Both the position numbers and the translations under genes were made by a program. Positions 53,398 through 62,721 of a stretch of DNA of 64,000 bases are shown one piece after another. This stretch comes from Pseudonocardia terrae (GTDB lineage Bacteria; Actinomycetota; Actinomycetes; Mycobacteriales; Pseudonocardiaceae): assembly GCF_021343995.1 (NCBI RefSeq), contig NZ_JAJTTE010000018.1:62001-126000 (forward strand). Reading direction: 5' to 3'. Each line of letters opens with the position of its first letter. The stretch's first letter is position 1. Under the pieces are notes generated by a model. The model had not been told where the DNA came from. It searched no databases and saw nothing but the letters and a program-made list of their open reading frames with translations.

Positions 53398-53888
53398 GCC
53401 GCGCGGTGCTGTCGCTGGGCTCGAACCTGGGCGACCGGTTCGGCCACCTGCGCGGTGCCGTCGCCGGGTTCGGTGCGGCGGTGGTCGCCGCCTCGCCCGT
53501 CTACGAGACCGCACCGTGGGGCGGGGTCGAGCAGCCGGACTTCCTCAACGCGGTCCTGATCGTCGACGACCCGGCCGTGGACCACTGGGGCTGGCTGCGG
53601 CGCGGTCAGGAACTGGAGCAGGCCGCCGAGCGGGTCCGCGAGGTCCGGTGGGGTCCGCGCACCCTCGACGTCGACGTCGTCGCCGTCGACGGGGTGACCA
53701 GCGACGATCCCGAGCTGCTGCTGCCGCACCCGGGCACCCCGGAGCGGGCCACGGTGCTGATCCCGTGGCTCGACGTGGAGCCCGACGCGGTGCTGCCCGG
53801 GCAGGGGCGCGTCGCCGACCTGCTCGCCGCGCTGCCCGCCGGCGCGACGGACACGGTGCGGCGCCGGCCGGACCTGGTCCTGCGGTGA
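53394..53888 (+). CDS. folK: 2-amino-4-hydroxy-6-hydroxymethyldihydropteridine pyrophosphokinase
   Basis: A 164-residue kinase transferring pyrophosphate from ATP to hydroxymethyl-dihydropterin, supplying FolP. Motifs: [10 protein letters not shown] near residues 6-15, [19 protein letters not shown], and [11 protein letters not shown] near 93-103 with the metal-binding Asp pair. It starts at a GTGA overlap with folB. The region past its stop is a 17-bp repeat (53877-53927). Confidence 0.94.
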   Translation: MSRAVLSLGSNLGDRFGHLRGAVAGFGAAVVAASPVYETAPWGGVEQPDFLNAVLIVDDPAVDHWGWLRRGQELEQAAERVREVRWGPRTLDVDVVAVDGVTSDDPELLLPHPGTPERATVLIPWLDVEPDAVLPGQGRVADLLAALPAGATDTVRRRPDLVLR

Positions 53889-53927
53889 GGGCGGTGCTGC
53901 GGTGAAGGCGGTGCTGCGGTGAAGGCG
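53877..53927. repeat. Three 17-bp repeats across the folK stop/DUF3180 start
   Basis: The word tgcggtga recurs with an exact 17-bp period (unit near tgctgcggtgaaggcgg). The first unit holds the folK stop and the last the GTG start of the next gene. Each unit therefore contains a possible GTGA start/stop junction. Confidence 0.85.
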
Positions 53928-54407
53928 ACCCGGCCCCGCGACCTGCTCGTCGCCTTCGTCGGCGCAGGGATCGTGGCGCACCTGATCGTCAGCCTGACCT
54001 ACGGCACGTTGCCCTCCTTCCCCGCACCCGCCGGGATCACGCTCGGCGTGCTCGGGCTGGCCGAGGCCGTCGCCGGATGGATCCTCAAGGGGCGGGTGGA
54101 GCGCCGGCGCGGGAGCAGGCCCGTCGAGCCCCTGGTCGCGGCGCGGGCGGTGCTGGTGGCGCAGGCCTCGGCGGTCGGTGGAGCGCTCGTCGGCGGGCTG
54201 TGGGCCGGCCTGCTGGTCTACGTGCTCCCGCGCGCCTCGACGATCACGGCCGCGGCGTCGGACACCACCGCGGCGGTGGTCGGGCTGGTGAGCGCGCTCG
54301 TGCTGGTCGGCGGCGCGCTGTGGTTGGAGCGGTGCTGCCGCACCCCCGACGACCCGGACGAACAGCGCCGCGACGGCGGCTCCGGGGGTGGGGCGGCCAC
54401 CCGGTAG
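53919..54407 (+). CDS. DUF3180 membrane protein
   Basis: A 162-residue integral membrane protein with four predicted helices (about 8-27, 38-57, 80-112 and 125-145), matching the conserved DUF3180 protein that follows folK in mycobacteria (Rv3605c, from memory). Function unknown; the fixed position suggests a link to folate/pantothenate or envelope processes. GTG 53919 lies in the last copy of a 17-bp repeat, so earlier copies may compete for ribosomes. It ends in a charged Gly-rich tail. Confidence 0.82.
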   Translation: MKATRPRDLLVAFVGAGIVAHLIVSLTYGTLPSFPAPAGITLGVLGLAEAVAGWILKGRVERRRGSRPVEPLVAARAVLVAQASAVGGALVGGLWAGLLVYVLPRASTITAAASDTTAAVVGLVSALVLVGGALWLERCCRTPDDPDEQRRDGGSGGGAATR

Positions 54408-54470
54408 GCCCGTGCCCGGTGCACCTCGACGGGGGTGTGGTGACGGCCGGTGGATGTCGGTGGCTGAAAG

Positions 54471-54476
54471 TAGGCT
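54471..54476 (+). promoter_or_regulatory. Leaderless -10 box of the PrsW-like gene
   Basis: TAGGCT is 7 nt before ATG 54484 with no ribosome site, fixing the start and marking a promoter inside the conserved gene string. Confidence 0.55.
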
Positions 54477-54483
54477 CGCGGCC

Positions 54484-55965
54484 ATGGCCTACCCCGTCCC
54501 GACCGGACATCCGCCTGCGGAGCCGACCACGCGGCACACCCACGCCGCGCGGCGCAAGGGCGTGCTGCTGCCGGTCGTCGGCCTGGTGGCGCTGGGGGTC
54601 TGCGGGCTCGTGGTGCTGGGCCTGGTCGGCAACACCGTCGGTCCGGGCGGGGTGCTGGTCGGGGCGCTGTGCGCGCTGCTGCCGGTCGGCCCGGTCGTCG
54701 CGACCTTCCTGTGGATCGACCGCTGGGAGCCCGAGCCGCCGCGGATGCTGCTGATCGCGTTCCTCTGGGGGGCGTGCTTCGCGGCGCTGTCCGCGCTGCT
54801 CATCAACTCGAGCGCGGCCCTGGCGGTCGACGCGCTGCTCGGTCGCGGCAGCGGCGACGTCCTCGGTTCGGTGGTGATCGCCCCCTTCGTGGAGGAGGCG
54901 CTCAAGGGGTCGTTCCTGGTCGGGCTGCTGATCTGGCGGCGCAGGGAGTTCGACGGGATCGTCGACGGGATCGTCTATGCGGGACTGGTCGCCGCGGGGT
55001 TCGCCTTCACCGAGAACATCCTCTACATCGGACGCGCCTTCGCCGAGGACGCGATGGCCGGGCAGAGCGGCGGGGTGCTCGCCGTGCTGCTGCTGCGCGG
55101 GGTGTTCTCGCCCTTCGCGCACCCGCTGTTCACGGCCATGACGGGCATCGGCGCCGGGATCGCCGCGGCCAGCCGCAGCACCACGGTGCGCGTGCTGGCG
55201 GTGCTCGCCGGCTACCTGGTCGCGGTGCTGCTGCACGCGCTGTGGAACGGGGCCGCGTCGGTCCTCGGCGGCACGGGCTTCGTGCAGGTCTACGTCGTGA
55301 TCATGGTGCCGCTGTTCATCGGGCTGGCGGTCGTGGTGATCTGGCAGCGGCGGCGCGAGGCGAGGACGGTCGCGGAACAGCTGCCGTCGTTCGCGCAGGC
55401 CGGGTGGATCGCGTGGAGCGAGGTGCCACTGCTCGGCAACCTGGCGCAGCGGCGGGGCTGGCGCCGGGCCGTCAAGCAGCGGTCGGGCCCGCACGCCGCC
55501 CGTGCGGTCGCCGACTACCAGGCCGCCGTCACCGAGCTGGCCTTCCTGCGGGCGCGGATCGCGCGCGGATCGGTGCGGGACAGCGCCGCGGACCTGGAAC
55601 ACGAGCGGCTGCGCGCCCTCGCCAAGGCCCGCGCCCGGGCTCTCGGCATGCCCGATGCCCTCACCGCCGCCTGGGGCAACCAGCACCCGCCGGGCTGGAC
55701 CCCGCCGCCCGCCCCCGCGCCCGGCTGGACCCCCGTCCCGCAGGGCCCGCCGTCCCAGGGCTACGCCACCCCGGGCTACGGCCAACCGGGGCCTGGCCAA
55801 CCGGGACCTGGCCAGCCGGGCTACGGGCCGTCCTCCCCCGGCTACGGCCCGCCCGGCCCGGGGCAGGGACCTCCGCCCACGTACGGCGCCCCCGGCCTGC
55901 CCCCGCGCGGCCAGCAGCCGCCCCCCGGCCCTCCGCCGGGCTGGGTGCCGCCGCCCCAGCGCTGA
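54484..55965 (+). CDS. PrsW-type intramembrane protease family protein
   Basis: A 493-residue membrane protein with about eight helices in the first 290 residues. The PrsW signatures are in order: FVEEALKG (Glu-Glu, near 136), [12 protein letters not shown] (near 168-179) and [13 protein letters not shown] (near 214-226) with the conserved His. Family members cleave membrane anti-sigma factors. After residue 300 a cytosolic part and a Pro/Gly/Gln/Tyr repeat tail ([13 protein letters not shown]) follow. It occupies the place of Rv3604c in the conserved order. Confidence 0.85.
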   Translation: MAYPVPTGHPPAEPTTRHTHAARRKGVLLPVVGLVALGVCGLVVLGLVGNTVGPGGVLVGALCALLPVGPVVATFLWIDRWEPEPPRMLLIAFLWGACFAALSALLINSSAALAVDALLGRGSGDVLGSVVIAPFVEEALKGSFLVGLLIWRRREFDGIVDGIVYAGLVAAGFAFTENILYIGRAFAEDAMAGQSGGVLAVLLLRGVFSPFAHPLFTAMTGIGAGIAAASRSTTVRVLAVLAGYLVAVLLHALWNGAASVLGGTGFVQVYVVIMVPLFIGLAVVVIWQRRREARTVAEQLPSFAQAGWIAWSEVPLLGNLAQRRGWRRAVKQRSGPHAARAVADYQAAVTELAFLRARIARGSVRDSAADLEHERLRALAKARARALGMPDALTAAWGNQHPPGWTPPPAPAPGWTPVPQGPPSQGYATPGYGQPGPGQPGPGQPGYGPSSPGYGPPGPGQGPPPTYGAPGLPPRGQQPPPGPPPGWVPPPQR

Positions 55966-56220
55966 GGCGCTCAGATCCCGGCGAGGGTCCGCGCGCCGCG
56001 GTAGAGGCACACGAGGGCCGGCGCGAGGAAGCCGAGCGCCCCGATCACCACCACGGGGCACCCACACGAGCGGCGGGTGAGCCGCCCGGCCCGGTGAAGC
56101 CCGTCACGCGCTCTCCCCGGGAGGGGTCGCGTCCGCCTACCCTCGTGCCCGTCGTCGCCGATCGATGTCGACCACAACGTCCGGTACCCCTGGTGGACTG
56201 GAACGGAGCAGGAGCGCGTG

Positions 56221-57156
56221 ATGAGTGCTGGCCGGCCTGCCCGGCTGGCCGTCGGAGTGGTCTCCGCCGGCCGTGTCGGGGCCGTCCTGGGTGCAGCCTG
56301 GGACGCGGTGGGGCATCGGGTCGTGGCGACCTCCGGGGTGTCCCGGGCGTCCGTGCACCGCGCCGAGACGCTCCTGCCCGGCGCCCCGCTCCTCGCCCCG
56401 GACGAGGTGATCCGCTCGGCGGACCTCGCCCTCCTCGCCGTTCCCGACGACGTGCTGCCCGGTCTCGTCCGCGGCCTCGCCGCCTCGGGTGCCTTCCGCC
56501 CCGGCCAGATCGTGGTCCACACCGCCGGTGCGCACGGCGTCGACGTGCTCGAACCGGCCGTCGAGCACGGGATCCTGCCTCTCGCCCTGCACCCGGTCAT
56601 GACGTTCACCGGCCGGCCCGAGGACGTCCAGCGGCTGACCGGCTGCTGCATCGCCGTGACCGCCCGGGCGGACGACGAGGCCGCGTGGAACGTCGGCGAG
56701 GCCCTGGTCCTGGAGCTGGGCGCCGAGCCGGTCCGGGTGCCCGAGCAGGTCCGGCCGCTCTACCACGCCGCCCTCGCCCACGGTGCGAACCACCTGGTCA
56801 CGCTGGTGCGGGACTGCGCAGACCTCCTCGACAAGGCCGTCCTGCGGGCCGGGGCGACCGTCGGCTCCCCAGGCGCCCCCTCCGCGGAGCGGCTGATCGG
56901 CCCGCTGCTCTCCGCCGCGCTCGACAACGCGCTGCGCCACGGCGACCGGGCGCTGACCGGGCCGGTGGCCCGCGGCGACGTCGGCACCGTGCGCACCCAT
57001 CTCCGCGAGCTCGACCGCGCCGATCCCGAGCTGGCCGACACCTACCGCAGCCTCGCCCGCCGCACCGCACACCGTGCGACGGAGGGCGGGCTGCTGCCCG
57101 ACCACGCGGCGGACGAGGTCCGCGCCGCCCTCGACGACACGGAGGAGCACCGGTGA
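56221..57156 (+). CDS. Rossmann-like/DUF2520 oxidoreductase-type protein
   Basis: A 311-residue protein with an N-terminal NAD(P)-binding Rossmann fold ([16 protein letters not shown] near residues 9-24) and a C-terminal DUF2520 helical domain ([15 protein letters not shown] near 180-194), the pairing seen in ketopantoate-reductase-like and P5C-reductase-like enzymes. It overlaps panC by a GTGA junction, so a role near pantothenate synthesis is plausible but unproven. I prefer ATG 56221 over GTG 56218 for its spacing to ggagcaggag. A -10-like TACCCT lies near 56138. Confidence 0.85.
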   Translation: MSAGRPARLAVGVVSAGRVGAVLGAAWDAVGHRVVATSGVSRASVHRAETLLPGAPLLAPDEVIRSADLALLAVPDDVLPGLVRGLAASGAFRPGQIVVHTAGAHGVDVLEPAVEHGILPLALHPVMTFTGRPEDVQRLTGCCIAVTARADDEAAWNVGEALVLELGAEPVRVPEQVRPLYHAALAHGANHLVTLVRDCADLLDKAVLRAGATVGSPGAPSAERLIGPLLSAALDNALRHGDRALTGPVARGDVGTVRTHLRELDRADPELADTYRSLARRTAHRATEGGLLPDHAADEVRAALDDTEEHR

Positions 57157-58037
57157 CCGCACCCGCCCGCACCCGCAACGGCTACGCCCGCGGCCGCCTG
57201 ACCGTGCACGACGACCCGGCCACGCTGACCCCGGTCACCCGCGCACTGCGGGCGGCCGGGCGCAAGGTCGTGCTCGTGCCGACGATGGGCGCGCTGCACG
57301 AGGGCCACCGGGAGCTGATCCGGCACGCCCGGGCGGTCCCGGGCACCGTCGTCCCGGTCGTCAGCATCTTCGTGAACCCGCTGCAGTTCGGGCCGAACGA
57401 GGACCTGGAGCGGTACCCTCGGCCGCTCGAGCGCGACCTCGACGCATGCCGCGAGGAGGGCGTCGAGCTCGTCTTCACGCCGTCGGTCGACCACATGTAC
57501 CCGCCGGGCTCGGACACCCGGATCGGCGCCGGCGCGCTCGGCTCCGATCTCGAGGGCGGGCCACGTCCGGGGCACTTCGACGGGATGCTGACGGTCGTCG
57601 CGAAGCTCTTCCACATCGTCGGGCCCGACGTCGCGCTGTTCGGCGAGAAGGACTACCAGCAGCTCACGCTGGTCAAGAAGATGGTGCGCGACCTGGACTT
57701 CCCGCTGTCGGTGGTGGGCGTCCCGACCGTCCGCGAACCCGACGGGCTGGCGCTGTCCTCGCGCAACGTCTACCTCTCGGCCGACGAGCGCACCCGCGCC
57801 GTCACGCTCTCCCGCGCGCTGCGCGAGGGCGCCGCCGTGTCGGCCTACGGGCCCGCGGCCGTCCTCGAGCGGGCCCGTGCGGTCCTCGACGCCGAACCGG
57901 CGCTGCAGGTCGAGTACCTGGAGCTGCGCGACGCCGACACCCTCGGCGAGCCGGTCGACGGCAGCCGGGCCCGGCTGCTCGTCGCCGCCCGGATAGGCAC
58001 CACCCGCCTGATCGACAACCTCCCCGTCCAGCTTTGA
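57153..58037 (+). CDS. panC: Pantothenate synthetase
   Basis: A 294-residue ligase condensing pantoate and beta-alanine using ATP. Motifs: [11 protein letters not shown] (residues about 42-52, HIGH-like), [24 protein letters not shown] and the KMSKS-like LSSRNVYL near 208-215. GTG 57153 overlaps the preceding stop and has ggaggag upstream. A 162-bp element separates it from panD, which makes its beta-alanine. Confidence 0.95.
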   Translation: MTAPARTRNGYARGRLTVHDDPATLTPVTRALRAAGRKVVLVPTMGALHEGHRELIRHARAVPGTVVPVVSIFVNPLQFGPNEDLERYPRPLERDLDACREEGVELVFTPSVDHMYPPGSDTRIGAGALGSDLEGGPRPGHFDGMLTVVAKLFHIVGPDVALFGEKDYQQLTLVKKMVRDLDFPLSVVGVPTVREPDGLALSSRNVYLSADERTRAVTLSRALREGAAVSAYGPAAVLERARAVLDAEPALQVEYLELRDADTLGEPVDGSRARLLVAARIGTTRLIDNLPVQL

Positions 58038-58199
58038 GGGGCTGTCCGATGGGCCACCGATCGTCCCGCGCCGCCCCAGGCGGCGCCCCGCTTCGTTGTC
58101 GACACGTCCGAATACGCCCGGTATGAGGACGCGCCTCCGCCTCGCGGTGCATCCACCCGGAACGCCGCGGAACCGACCGTTGACCCATCGGACAGCCCC
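58038..58199. mobile_element. MITE-like element between panC and panD
   Basis: 162 bp bounded by perfect 16-bp terminal inverted repeats (ggggctgtccgatggg at 58038-58053; reverse complement at 58184-58199), with similarity extending about 10 bp inwards. No transposase frame is present, so it would be non-autonomous. It starts right after the panC stop and ends at the panD ribosome site. I see no certain target duplication. Confidence 0.6.
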
Positions 58200-58211
58200 A
58201 GGGAGCTCCCC

Positions 58212-58619
58212 GTGCTGCGCACCATGATGACCTCGAAGATCCACCGCGCCACGGTGACCCAGGCCGACCTGCACTACGTCGGCTCCGTGACCGTCGACCG
58301 TGACCTGATGGAGGCCGCGGACCTGCTGGAGGGCGAGCAGGTCGCGATCGTCGACATCACGAACGGGGCCCGGCTCGAGACCTATGTGATCCCCGGCGAG
58401 CGGGGCAGCGGCGTCATCGGCATCAACGGCGCCGCCGCGCACCTGGTGCATCCCGGCGACCTCGTCATCCTGATCGCCTACGGCCAGCTCGACGAGGCCG
58501 AGCTGCTGACCTACTCGCCGCGCGTGGTGTTCGTCGACGAGCACAACCGGATCGTCGAGCAGGGCTCCGACCCCGCGCACGCCCCCGAGGGATCCGGGCT
58601 GCTGTCCGGCTCGCGCTAG
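58212..58619 (+). CDS. panD: Aspartate 1-decarboxylase proenzyme
   Basis: A 135-residue pyruvoyl enzyme making beta-alanine from aspartate. The self-cleavage site Gly24-Ser25 is in HYVGSVTVD, with the conserved [17 protein letters not shown] segment (about 73-89). GTG 58212 lies 7 nt after aggga(g), which borders the inverted repeat of the upstream element. coaX begins 2 bp after its stop. Confidence 0.95.
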   Translation: MLRTMMTSKIHRATVTQADLHYVGSVTVDRDLMEAADLLEGEQVAIVDITNGARLETYVIPGERGSGVIGINGAAAHLVHPGDLVILIAYGQLDEAELLTYSPRVVFVDEHNRIVEQGSDPAHAPEGSGLLSGSR

Positions 58620-58621
58620 CG

Positions 58622-59461
58622 ATGCTGCTCTGCGTCGACATCGGCAACACCCAGATCGCGCTGGGTGTGTACGAGGGCGAGCTCCTCGTCCGGGACTGGC
58701 GGATGCGCACCGACCCGCGGATCACGGCCGACGAGCTGGAGGTCGCGGTCGGCGCGATGCTCGGCGACTACGCCCCGCGGGTCGACGGCGTGGCCGCGCT
58801 GTCCACGGTGCCGTCGCTGCTGCGTGAGCTGCGAATGATGCTGGACCGGCGTGCGGCGCGGATGCCGACCGTCGTCGTCGGTCCGGGGGTGCGGACGGGT
58901 GTGCCGCTGCTGGTCGACAACCCCCGCGAGGTCGGCGCGGACCGGGTGGTGAACACCCTCGCCGCGCACCACCGGCACGCGACGGCGTGCATCGTCGTCG
59001 ACTTCGGGACCTCCACGAACATCGACGTCGTCTCGGCCAAGGGGGAGTTCCTCGGCGGCGCGCTGGCCCCCGGCATCGAGATCTCGATGGACGCGCTCGC
59101 CCAGCGCGCCGCCGCGTTGCGCACCGTGGAGTTCGTGCCGCCCCGCTCGGTCATCGGGAAGAACACCGTGGAGTGTCTGCAGTCCGGTGTGCTCTACGGG
59201 TTCGCCGGGCAGGTCGACGGCCTGGTGCGCCGGATCATCAGTGAGCTCGGCCCCGCCGCGGGCCCGGTCACGGTGCTGGGCACCGGCGGCCTCGCGCCGC
59301 TGATGAAGGGCATCTCCGACACCATCACCGAGTACGCGCCGGACCTCACGCTCGAGGGCCTGCGGCTCACCTACGAGCGCAACGTCCGTCCGGTCGCGAC
59401 CGGTGCCGCCGGGGACCCGCGGGCGGAGACCGCCCGGACGGCCCGAGGTACCGCCGTCTAG
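58622..59461 (+). CDS. coaX: Type III pantothenate kinase
   Basis: A 279-residue acetate-kinase-fold enzyme phosphorylating pantothenate, the first step to CoA. It has the ATP motif [15 protein letters not shown] (2-16), [12 protein letters not shown] near 127-138 and [15 protein letters not shown] near 146-160. It directly follows panD, so pantothenate synthesis and use share a transcript. Confidence 0.94.
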   Translation: MLLCVDIGNTQIALGVYEGELLVRDWRMRTDPRITADELEVAVGAMLGDYAPRVDGVAALSTVPSLLRELRMMLDRRAARMPTVVVGPGVRTGVPLLVDNPREVGADRVVNTLAAHHRHATACIVVDFGTSTNIDVVSAKGEFLGGALAPGIEISMDALAQRAAALRTVEFVPPRSVIGKNTVECLQSGVLYGFAGQVDGLVRRIISELGPAAGPVTVLGTGGLAPLMKGISDTITEYAPDLTLEGLRLTYERNVRPVATGAAGDPRAETARTARGTAV

Positions 59462-59464
59462 CCT
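59459..59464 (+). promoter_or_regulatory. Leaderless -10 box of lysS overlapping the coaX stop
   Basis: TAGCCT contains the coaX stop codon and sits 8 nt before the lysS GTG 59473; no ribosome site is seen. Confidence 0.4.
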
Positions 59465-59472
59465 TACCGGGC

Positions 59473-60975
59473 GTGACCGACGAGCCGCGCACCCCCGCCG
59501 ACGACCTGCCCGAGCAGATGCAGGTGCGCGCGAAGAAGCGCACGGAGATGCTGGAGGCGGGCGTCGACCCGTACCCCGTCCTCGTGCCGCGCACCCACAC
59601 GCTGCGCGCCGTGCGCGAGGCGCACCCCGACCTGCCGCCGGACACCGTGACCGGCGAGACCGTGACCGTCGTCGGGCGGGTCATGTTCCTCCGCAACACC
59701 GGCAAGCTCTGCTTCGCCCAGCTCACCGAGGGCGACGGCACGGAGCTGCAGGCCATGCTGAGTCTCGCCACGGTGGGCGACGACGAGCTGGCCCGCTGGA
59801 AGGCGCAGGTCGACCTGGGCGACCACGTGGCCGTCACCGGCGAGGTCATCACCTCGCGGCGCGGCGAGCTGTCCGTGATGGCGGACTCGTGGGAGATGGT
59901 GGCCAAGGCGATCCGCCCGCTGCCCAACGCGCACAGCGACCTGTCCGAGGAGACCCGCGTCCGGCAACGCTACGTCGACCTGATCATGCGCCCGCAGGCG
60001 CGCGAGATGGTCCGGACGCGCTCCACCGTGCTGCGGACGCTGCGCCGGGAGTTCGAGGCCCGCGACTACGTCGAGGTCGAGACGCCGATGCTGCAGCTGC
60101 TGCACGGCGGGGCCACGGCGCGCCCGTTCGTCACGCACGCGAACGCCATCGACACGGACCTGTATCTGCGGATCGCTCCCGAGTTGTTCCTCAAGCGGGC
60201 GGTCGTCGGCGGGATCGAGCGCGTTTTCGAGCTCAACCGGGTCTTCCGCAACGAGGGCATCGACTCGACCCATTCACCCGAGTTCGCGATGCTCGAGGCC
60301 TACCAGGCCTATGCGACGTACGACGACATGGCCGTTCTGACCCGCGAACTGATCCAGCAATGTGTACGCGCCGTGTTCGGTTCCACCGTCGTGCGTCACG
60401 CGGACGGGTCGGAACACGATCTCGGTGGCGAGTGGCGGTCCGTCACGCTACACGAATCCGTCTCGGCGGCCGTGTCCGAATCCGTGACGCCCGACACGTC
60501 GGCCGAGGAACTGCGCAAGATCGCTGCGACCCACGACGTGGTGTTGCAGGATTCGTGGGGCGCGGGCGAAATCGTCCTGGAGCTGTTCGAGAAGCTCGTC
60601 GAGCACACGCTGCAGGAGCCGACCTTCGTCCGCGACTACCCGGTCGAGGTCCGCCCGCTGACCCGGCAGCACCGCGACGACCCGCGCCTCGCCGAGTCCT
60701 GGGACCTCATCGTGTTCGGGCACGAGCTGGCCACGGCCTACTCCGAGCTGGTGGACCCCGTCGAACAGCGCACGCGGCTGCACGCCCAGTCCCTGCTGGC
60801 GGCCAAGGGCGACCCCGAGGCCATGCAGCTCGACGAGGACTTCCTGAGGGCCATGGAGTACGGAATGCCGCCGACCGGGGGCATGGGAATGGGCGTCGAC
60901 CGCCTGCTCATGACGCTGACCGGCGTCGGAATCCGCGAGACGATCCTCTTCCCGCTCGTCCGCCGGGAGCTATAA
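59473..60975 (+). CDS. lysS: Lysyl-tRNA synthetase (class II)
   Basis: A 500-residue aminoacyl-tRNA synthetase. The N-terminal OB-fold anticodon domain spans about 50-160; class II motif 2 is [22 protein letters not shown] (quoted in part) near 250-268, and motif 3 [11 protein letters not shown] is near 474-484. No MprF-like membrane domain is attached, so this is the plain translational enzyme. The third quarter (about 60290-60560) is slightly AT-richer than the rest. Confidence 0.95.
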   Translation: MTDEPRTPADDLPEQMQVRAKKRTEMLEAGVDPYPVLVPRTHTLRAVREAHPDLPPDTVTGETVTVVGRVMFLRNTGKLCFAQLTEGDGTELQAMLSLATVGDDELARWKAQVDLGDHVAVTGEVITSRRGELSVMADSWEMVAKAIRPLPNAHSDLSEETRVRQRYVDLIMRPQAREMVRTRSTVLRTLRREFEARDYVEVETPMLQLLHGGATARPFVTHANAIDTDLYLRIAPELFLKRAVVGGIERVFELNRVFRNEGIDSTHSPEFAMLEAYQAYATYDDMAVLTRELIQQCVRAVFGSTVVRHADGSEHDLGGEWRSVTLHESVSAAVSESVTPDTSAEELRKIAATHDVVLQDSWGAGEIVLELFEKLVEHTLQEPTFVRDYPVEVRPLTRQHRDDPRLAESWDLIVFGHELATAYSELVDPVEQRTRLHAQSLLAAKGDPEAMQLDEDFLRAMEYGMPPTGGMGMGVDRLLMTLTGVGIRETILFPLVRREL

Positions 60976-61096
60976 CGCGTTCCAGATTCTCAGCGGGTAT
61001 CACCCCCTGCTCGACACGCCTTAGGTAATCGCGTTATATTTCCTCGACGGCGCGGCCGTTCATTCAGAGGACTATTCGAACCAGGAGGCTGCGGCG
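60976..61096 (+). promoter_or_regulatory. AT-rich lsr2 promoter region
   Basis: This is among the most AT-rich stretches seen in the window. TATATT (about 61035-61040) is a good -10 candidate, and tataacgcg (60971-60979) is repeated inverted as cgcgttata (61030-61038). Lsr2 binds such AT-rich DNA, so autoregulation is plausible. The ribosome site caggagg precedes GTG 61097. Confidence 0.5.
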
Positions 61097-61447
61097 GTGG
61101 CGCAGATCCGCGAGATCAAGCTGATCGACGACCTCGACGGCGACAAGGCCGACGAGACCGTCGAGTTCGGGATCGACGGGAAGAGCTACGAGATCGACCT
61201 GTCGACGACGAACGCGAGCAAGTTGCGGGACGCCCTGGCGTCCTACGTGGGTGCGGCCCGGCGGGCGTCCGGGCGGCGCCGCGGCGGTGGTGGTGGGTCG
61301 CCGTCCGGCGGTGCGAACCGGCGGCCGTCGATCGACCGCGAGCAGAACCAGGCCATCCGCGACTGGGCCCGCAAGCGCGGGATGAAGGTCTCCGACCGCG
61401 GCCGCATCCCGGCCGAGGTCCTGGAGGCCTACCACCAGGAGAACTGA
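61097..61447 (+). CDS. lsr2: Nucleoid-associated silencer Lsr2
   Basis: A 116-residue H-NS-like protein that coats AT-rich, often foreign, DNA. The N-terminal oligomerisation domain ([14 protein letters not shown]... to about 58), a Gly/Arg/Ser linker, and the C-terminal DNA-binding domain with the minor-groove RGR motif (SDRGRIP near 101-107) are all present. It follows lysS in the mycobacterial order. A strong terminator lies downstream. Confidence 0.95.
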   Translation: MAQIREIKLIDDLDGDKADETVEFGIDGKSYEIDLSTTNASKLRDALASYVGAARRASGRRRGGGGGSPSGGANRRPSIDREQNQAIRDWARKRGMKVSDRGRIPAEVLEAYHQEN

Positions 61448-61527
61448 GAACCCTCGGCCCCGACGGCCGTGGCCCCTTCGAACGAGGGGGCGATCCGCCG
61501 ATTCCCCTCGGGGCGGAGCACCGCACG

Positions 61528-61558
61528 AGGGCCGGCCGGGCACGTCCCGGCCGGCCCT
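61528..61558 (+). terminator. lsr2 terminator
   Basis: A 13-bp perfect GC-rich stem (61528-61540 with 61546-61558) with a 5-nt loop lies 80 bp past the lsr2 stop and is followed by a short pyrimidine tract. Confidence 0.8.
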
Positions 61559-61642
61559 TCTGCTGTGCGGAAGCAAGGGTTGCCTCACCTCGGTCCGGGC
61601 GTAGCGTGGGTCGAAAGACCTGATCTCCCGGAGGTGCACCCC

Positions 61643-62479
61643 GTGGCACGCCGCATGACCACCCTCGAGGTCGCGCGCACCGAGCGGATCGGCCCGCACA
61701 TGGTGCGCGTCGTGGCCGCCGGGCCCGAGCTCGCGTCGTTCCCCGACACCCCGTTCACCGACCGCTACGTGAAGATCCTGTTTCCGGTCCCGGGCGTCCA
61801 GTACGCCGAGCCGCTCGACATGGAGGCCGTCCGCCGGGACCACCCGCGCGAGGAGTGGCCGCGGCTGCGGACCTACACCGTGCGGGCGTTCGACCCCGCC
61901 GCGGGCGAGCTGACCATCGACTTCGTGCACCACGGCGACAGCGGCCTCGCGGGCCCGTGGGCGGCCTCGGCGCGCCCCGGGGACCGGCTGCGACTACTCG
62001 GCCCGGGCGGGGCCTACGCGCCCGACCCGGAGGCCGACTGGCACCTGTTCGTCGGCGACGAGGCCGCGCTGCCCGCGATCGGCGCGGCGCTGGAGCGGAT
62101 CCCCGCCGGCGCGCCGGTGCACGTGATCGTCCAGGTCGACGACGAGGCCGACCGCCAGAACCTGTCGTGCGCCGGTGACCTGCGGCTGCAGTGGCTGCAC
62201 CGGGCCGGCGCGCCCGACGGAGGGGCGGGCGCGCTCGTCGGGGCGGTCCGGGCGCTGGAGTTCCCGGCCGGCCGGGTGCACGCGTTCGTGCACGGGGAGG
62301 CGGCCGAGGTGCGCGAGGTGCGCCGGCACCTGCTGCGCGAGCGCGGGGTCGACCGGGACGCGCTGTCCGTCTCCGGCTACTGGCGGCGCGGCCGGGACGA
62401 GGAGGGCTTCCGGGTCTACAAGCAGGAGCAGGCCCGGCTGGAGGAGGCCGAGCAGGCCGGCTCGCCCGCCTCGGTCTGA
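61643..62479 (+). CDS. Siderophore-interacting protein (ViuB/SIP family)
   Basis: A 278-residue flavin-dependent ferric-siderophore reductase. The FAD-binding domain contains [12 protein letters not shown] near residues 73-84 and [21 protein letters not shown] near 119-139; the C-terminal SIP domain ends in the usual [14 protein letters not shown]. It would release iron by reducing ferric siderophores in the cytosol. GTG 61643 is 8 nt from ggagg; ATG 61655 is an alternative. A TAGCGT -10 box lies near 61602. No siderophore genes flank it. Confidence 0.9.
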   Translation: MARRMTTLEVARTERIGPHMVRVVAAGPELASFPDTPFTDRYVKILFPVPGVQYAEPLDMEAVRRDHPREEWPRLRTYTVRAFDPAAGELTIDFVHHGDSGLAGPWAASARPGDRLRLLGPGGAYAPDPEADWHLFVGDEAALPAIGAALERIPAGAPVHVIVQVDDEADRQNLSCAGDLRLQWLHRAGAPDGGAGALVGAVRALEFPAGRVHAFVHGEAAEVREVRRHLLRERGVDRDALSVSGYWRRGRDEEGFRVYKQEQARLEEAEQAGSPASV

Positions 62480-62721
62480 CGATCTTCGCAGGTCGGCGGC
62501 GGCCTGGCCGTTCGCCGAGGGCTGAACGCCCGCCGACCGGGAATGGACGCCGAGGTCACGCCGTTGTGTCGGTGCGGGTGCGTACCGTGCGCGTCACGCG
62601 GGGCCGCGGCGGAGGCGCCGACCGGTCGGCGACCGATACAGTGGTATGGGGCGTCCGCGGCGCAGTGTCACAGGGATGCTGGACGCGTCGCACGTGTGGG
62701 CGCAGCAGGCAAGGAGTGCGA
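62480..62721 (+). promoter_or_regulatory. clpC promoter region with possible ClgR-like box
   Basis: 242 bp without a gene. The imperfect dyad ttcgccgagggctgaa (62511-62526) partly fits the ClgR-type operator that activates clp genes in actinobacteria. TACAGT near 62636 is a -10 candidate. The ribosome site aaggag (62711-62716) is strong. Confidence 0.35.

Noticed and set aside
55971..56102. Small hydrophobic peptide on the minus strand after the PrsW-like gene
   Set aside because: A possible 27-residue helix ([20 protein letters not shown]) exists, but without a ribosome site or clear start it cannot be supported.
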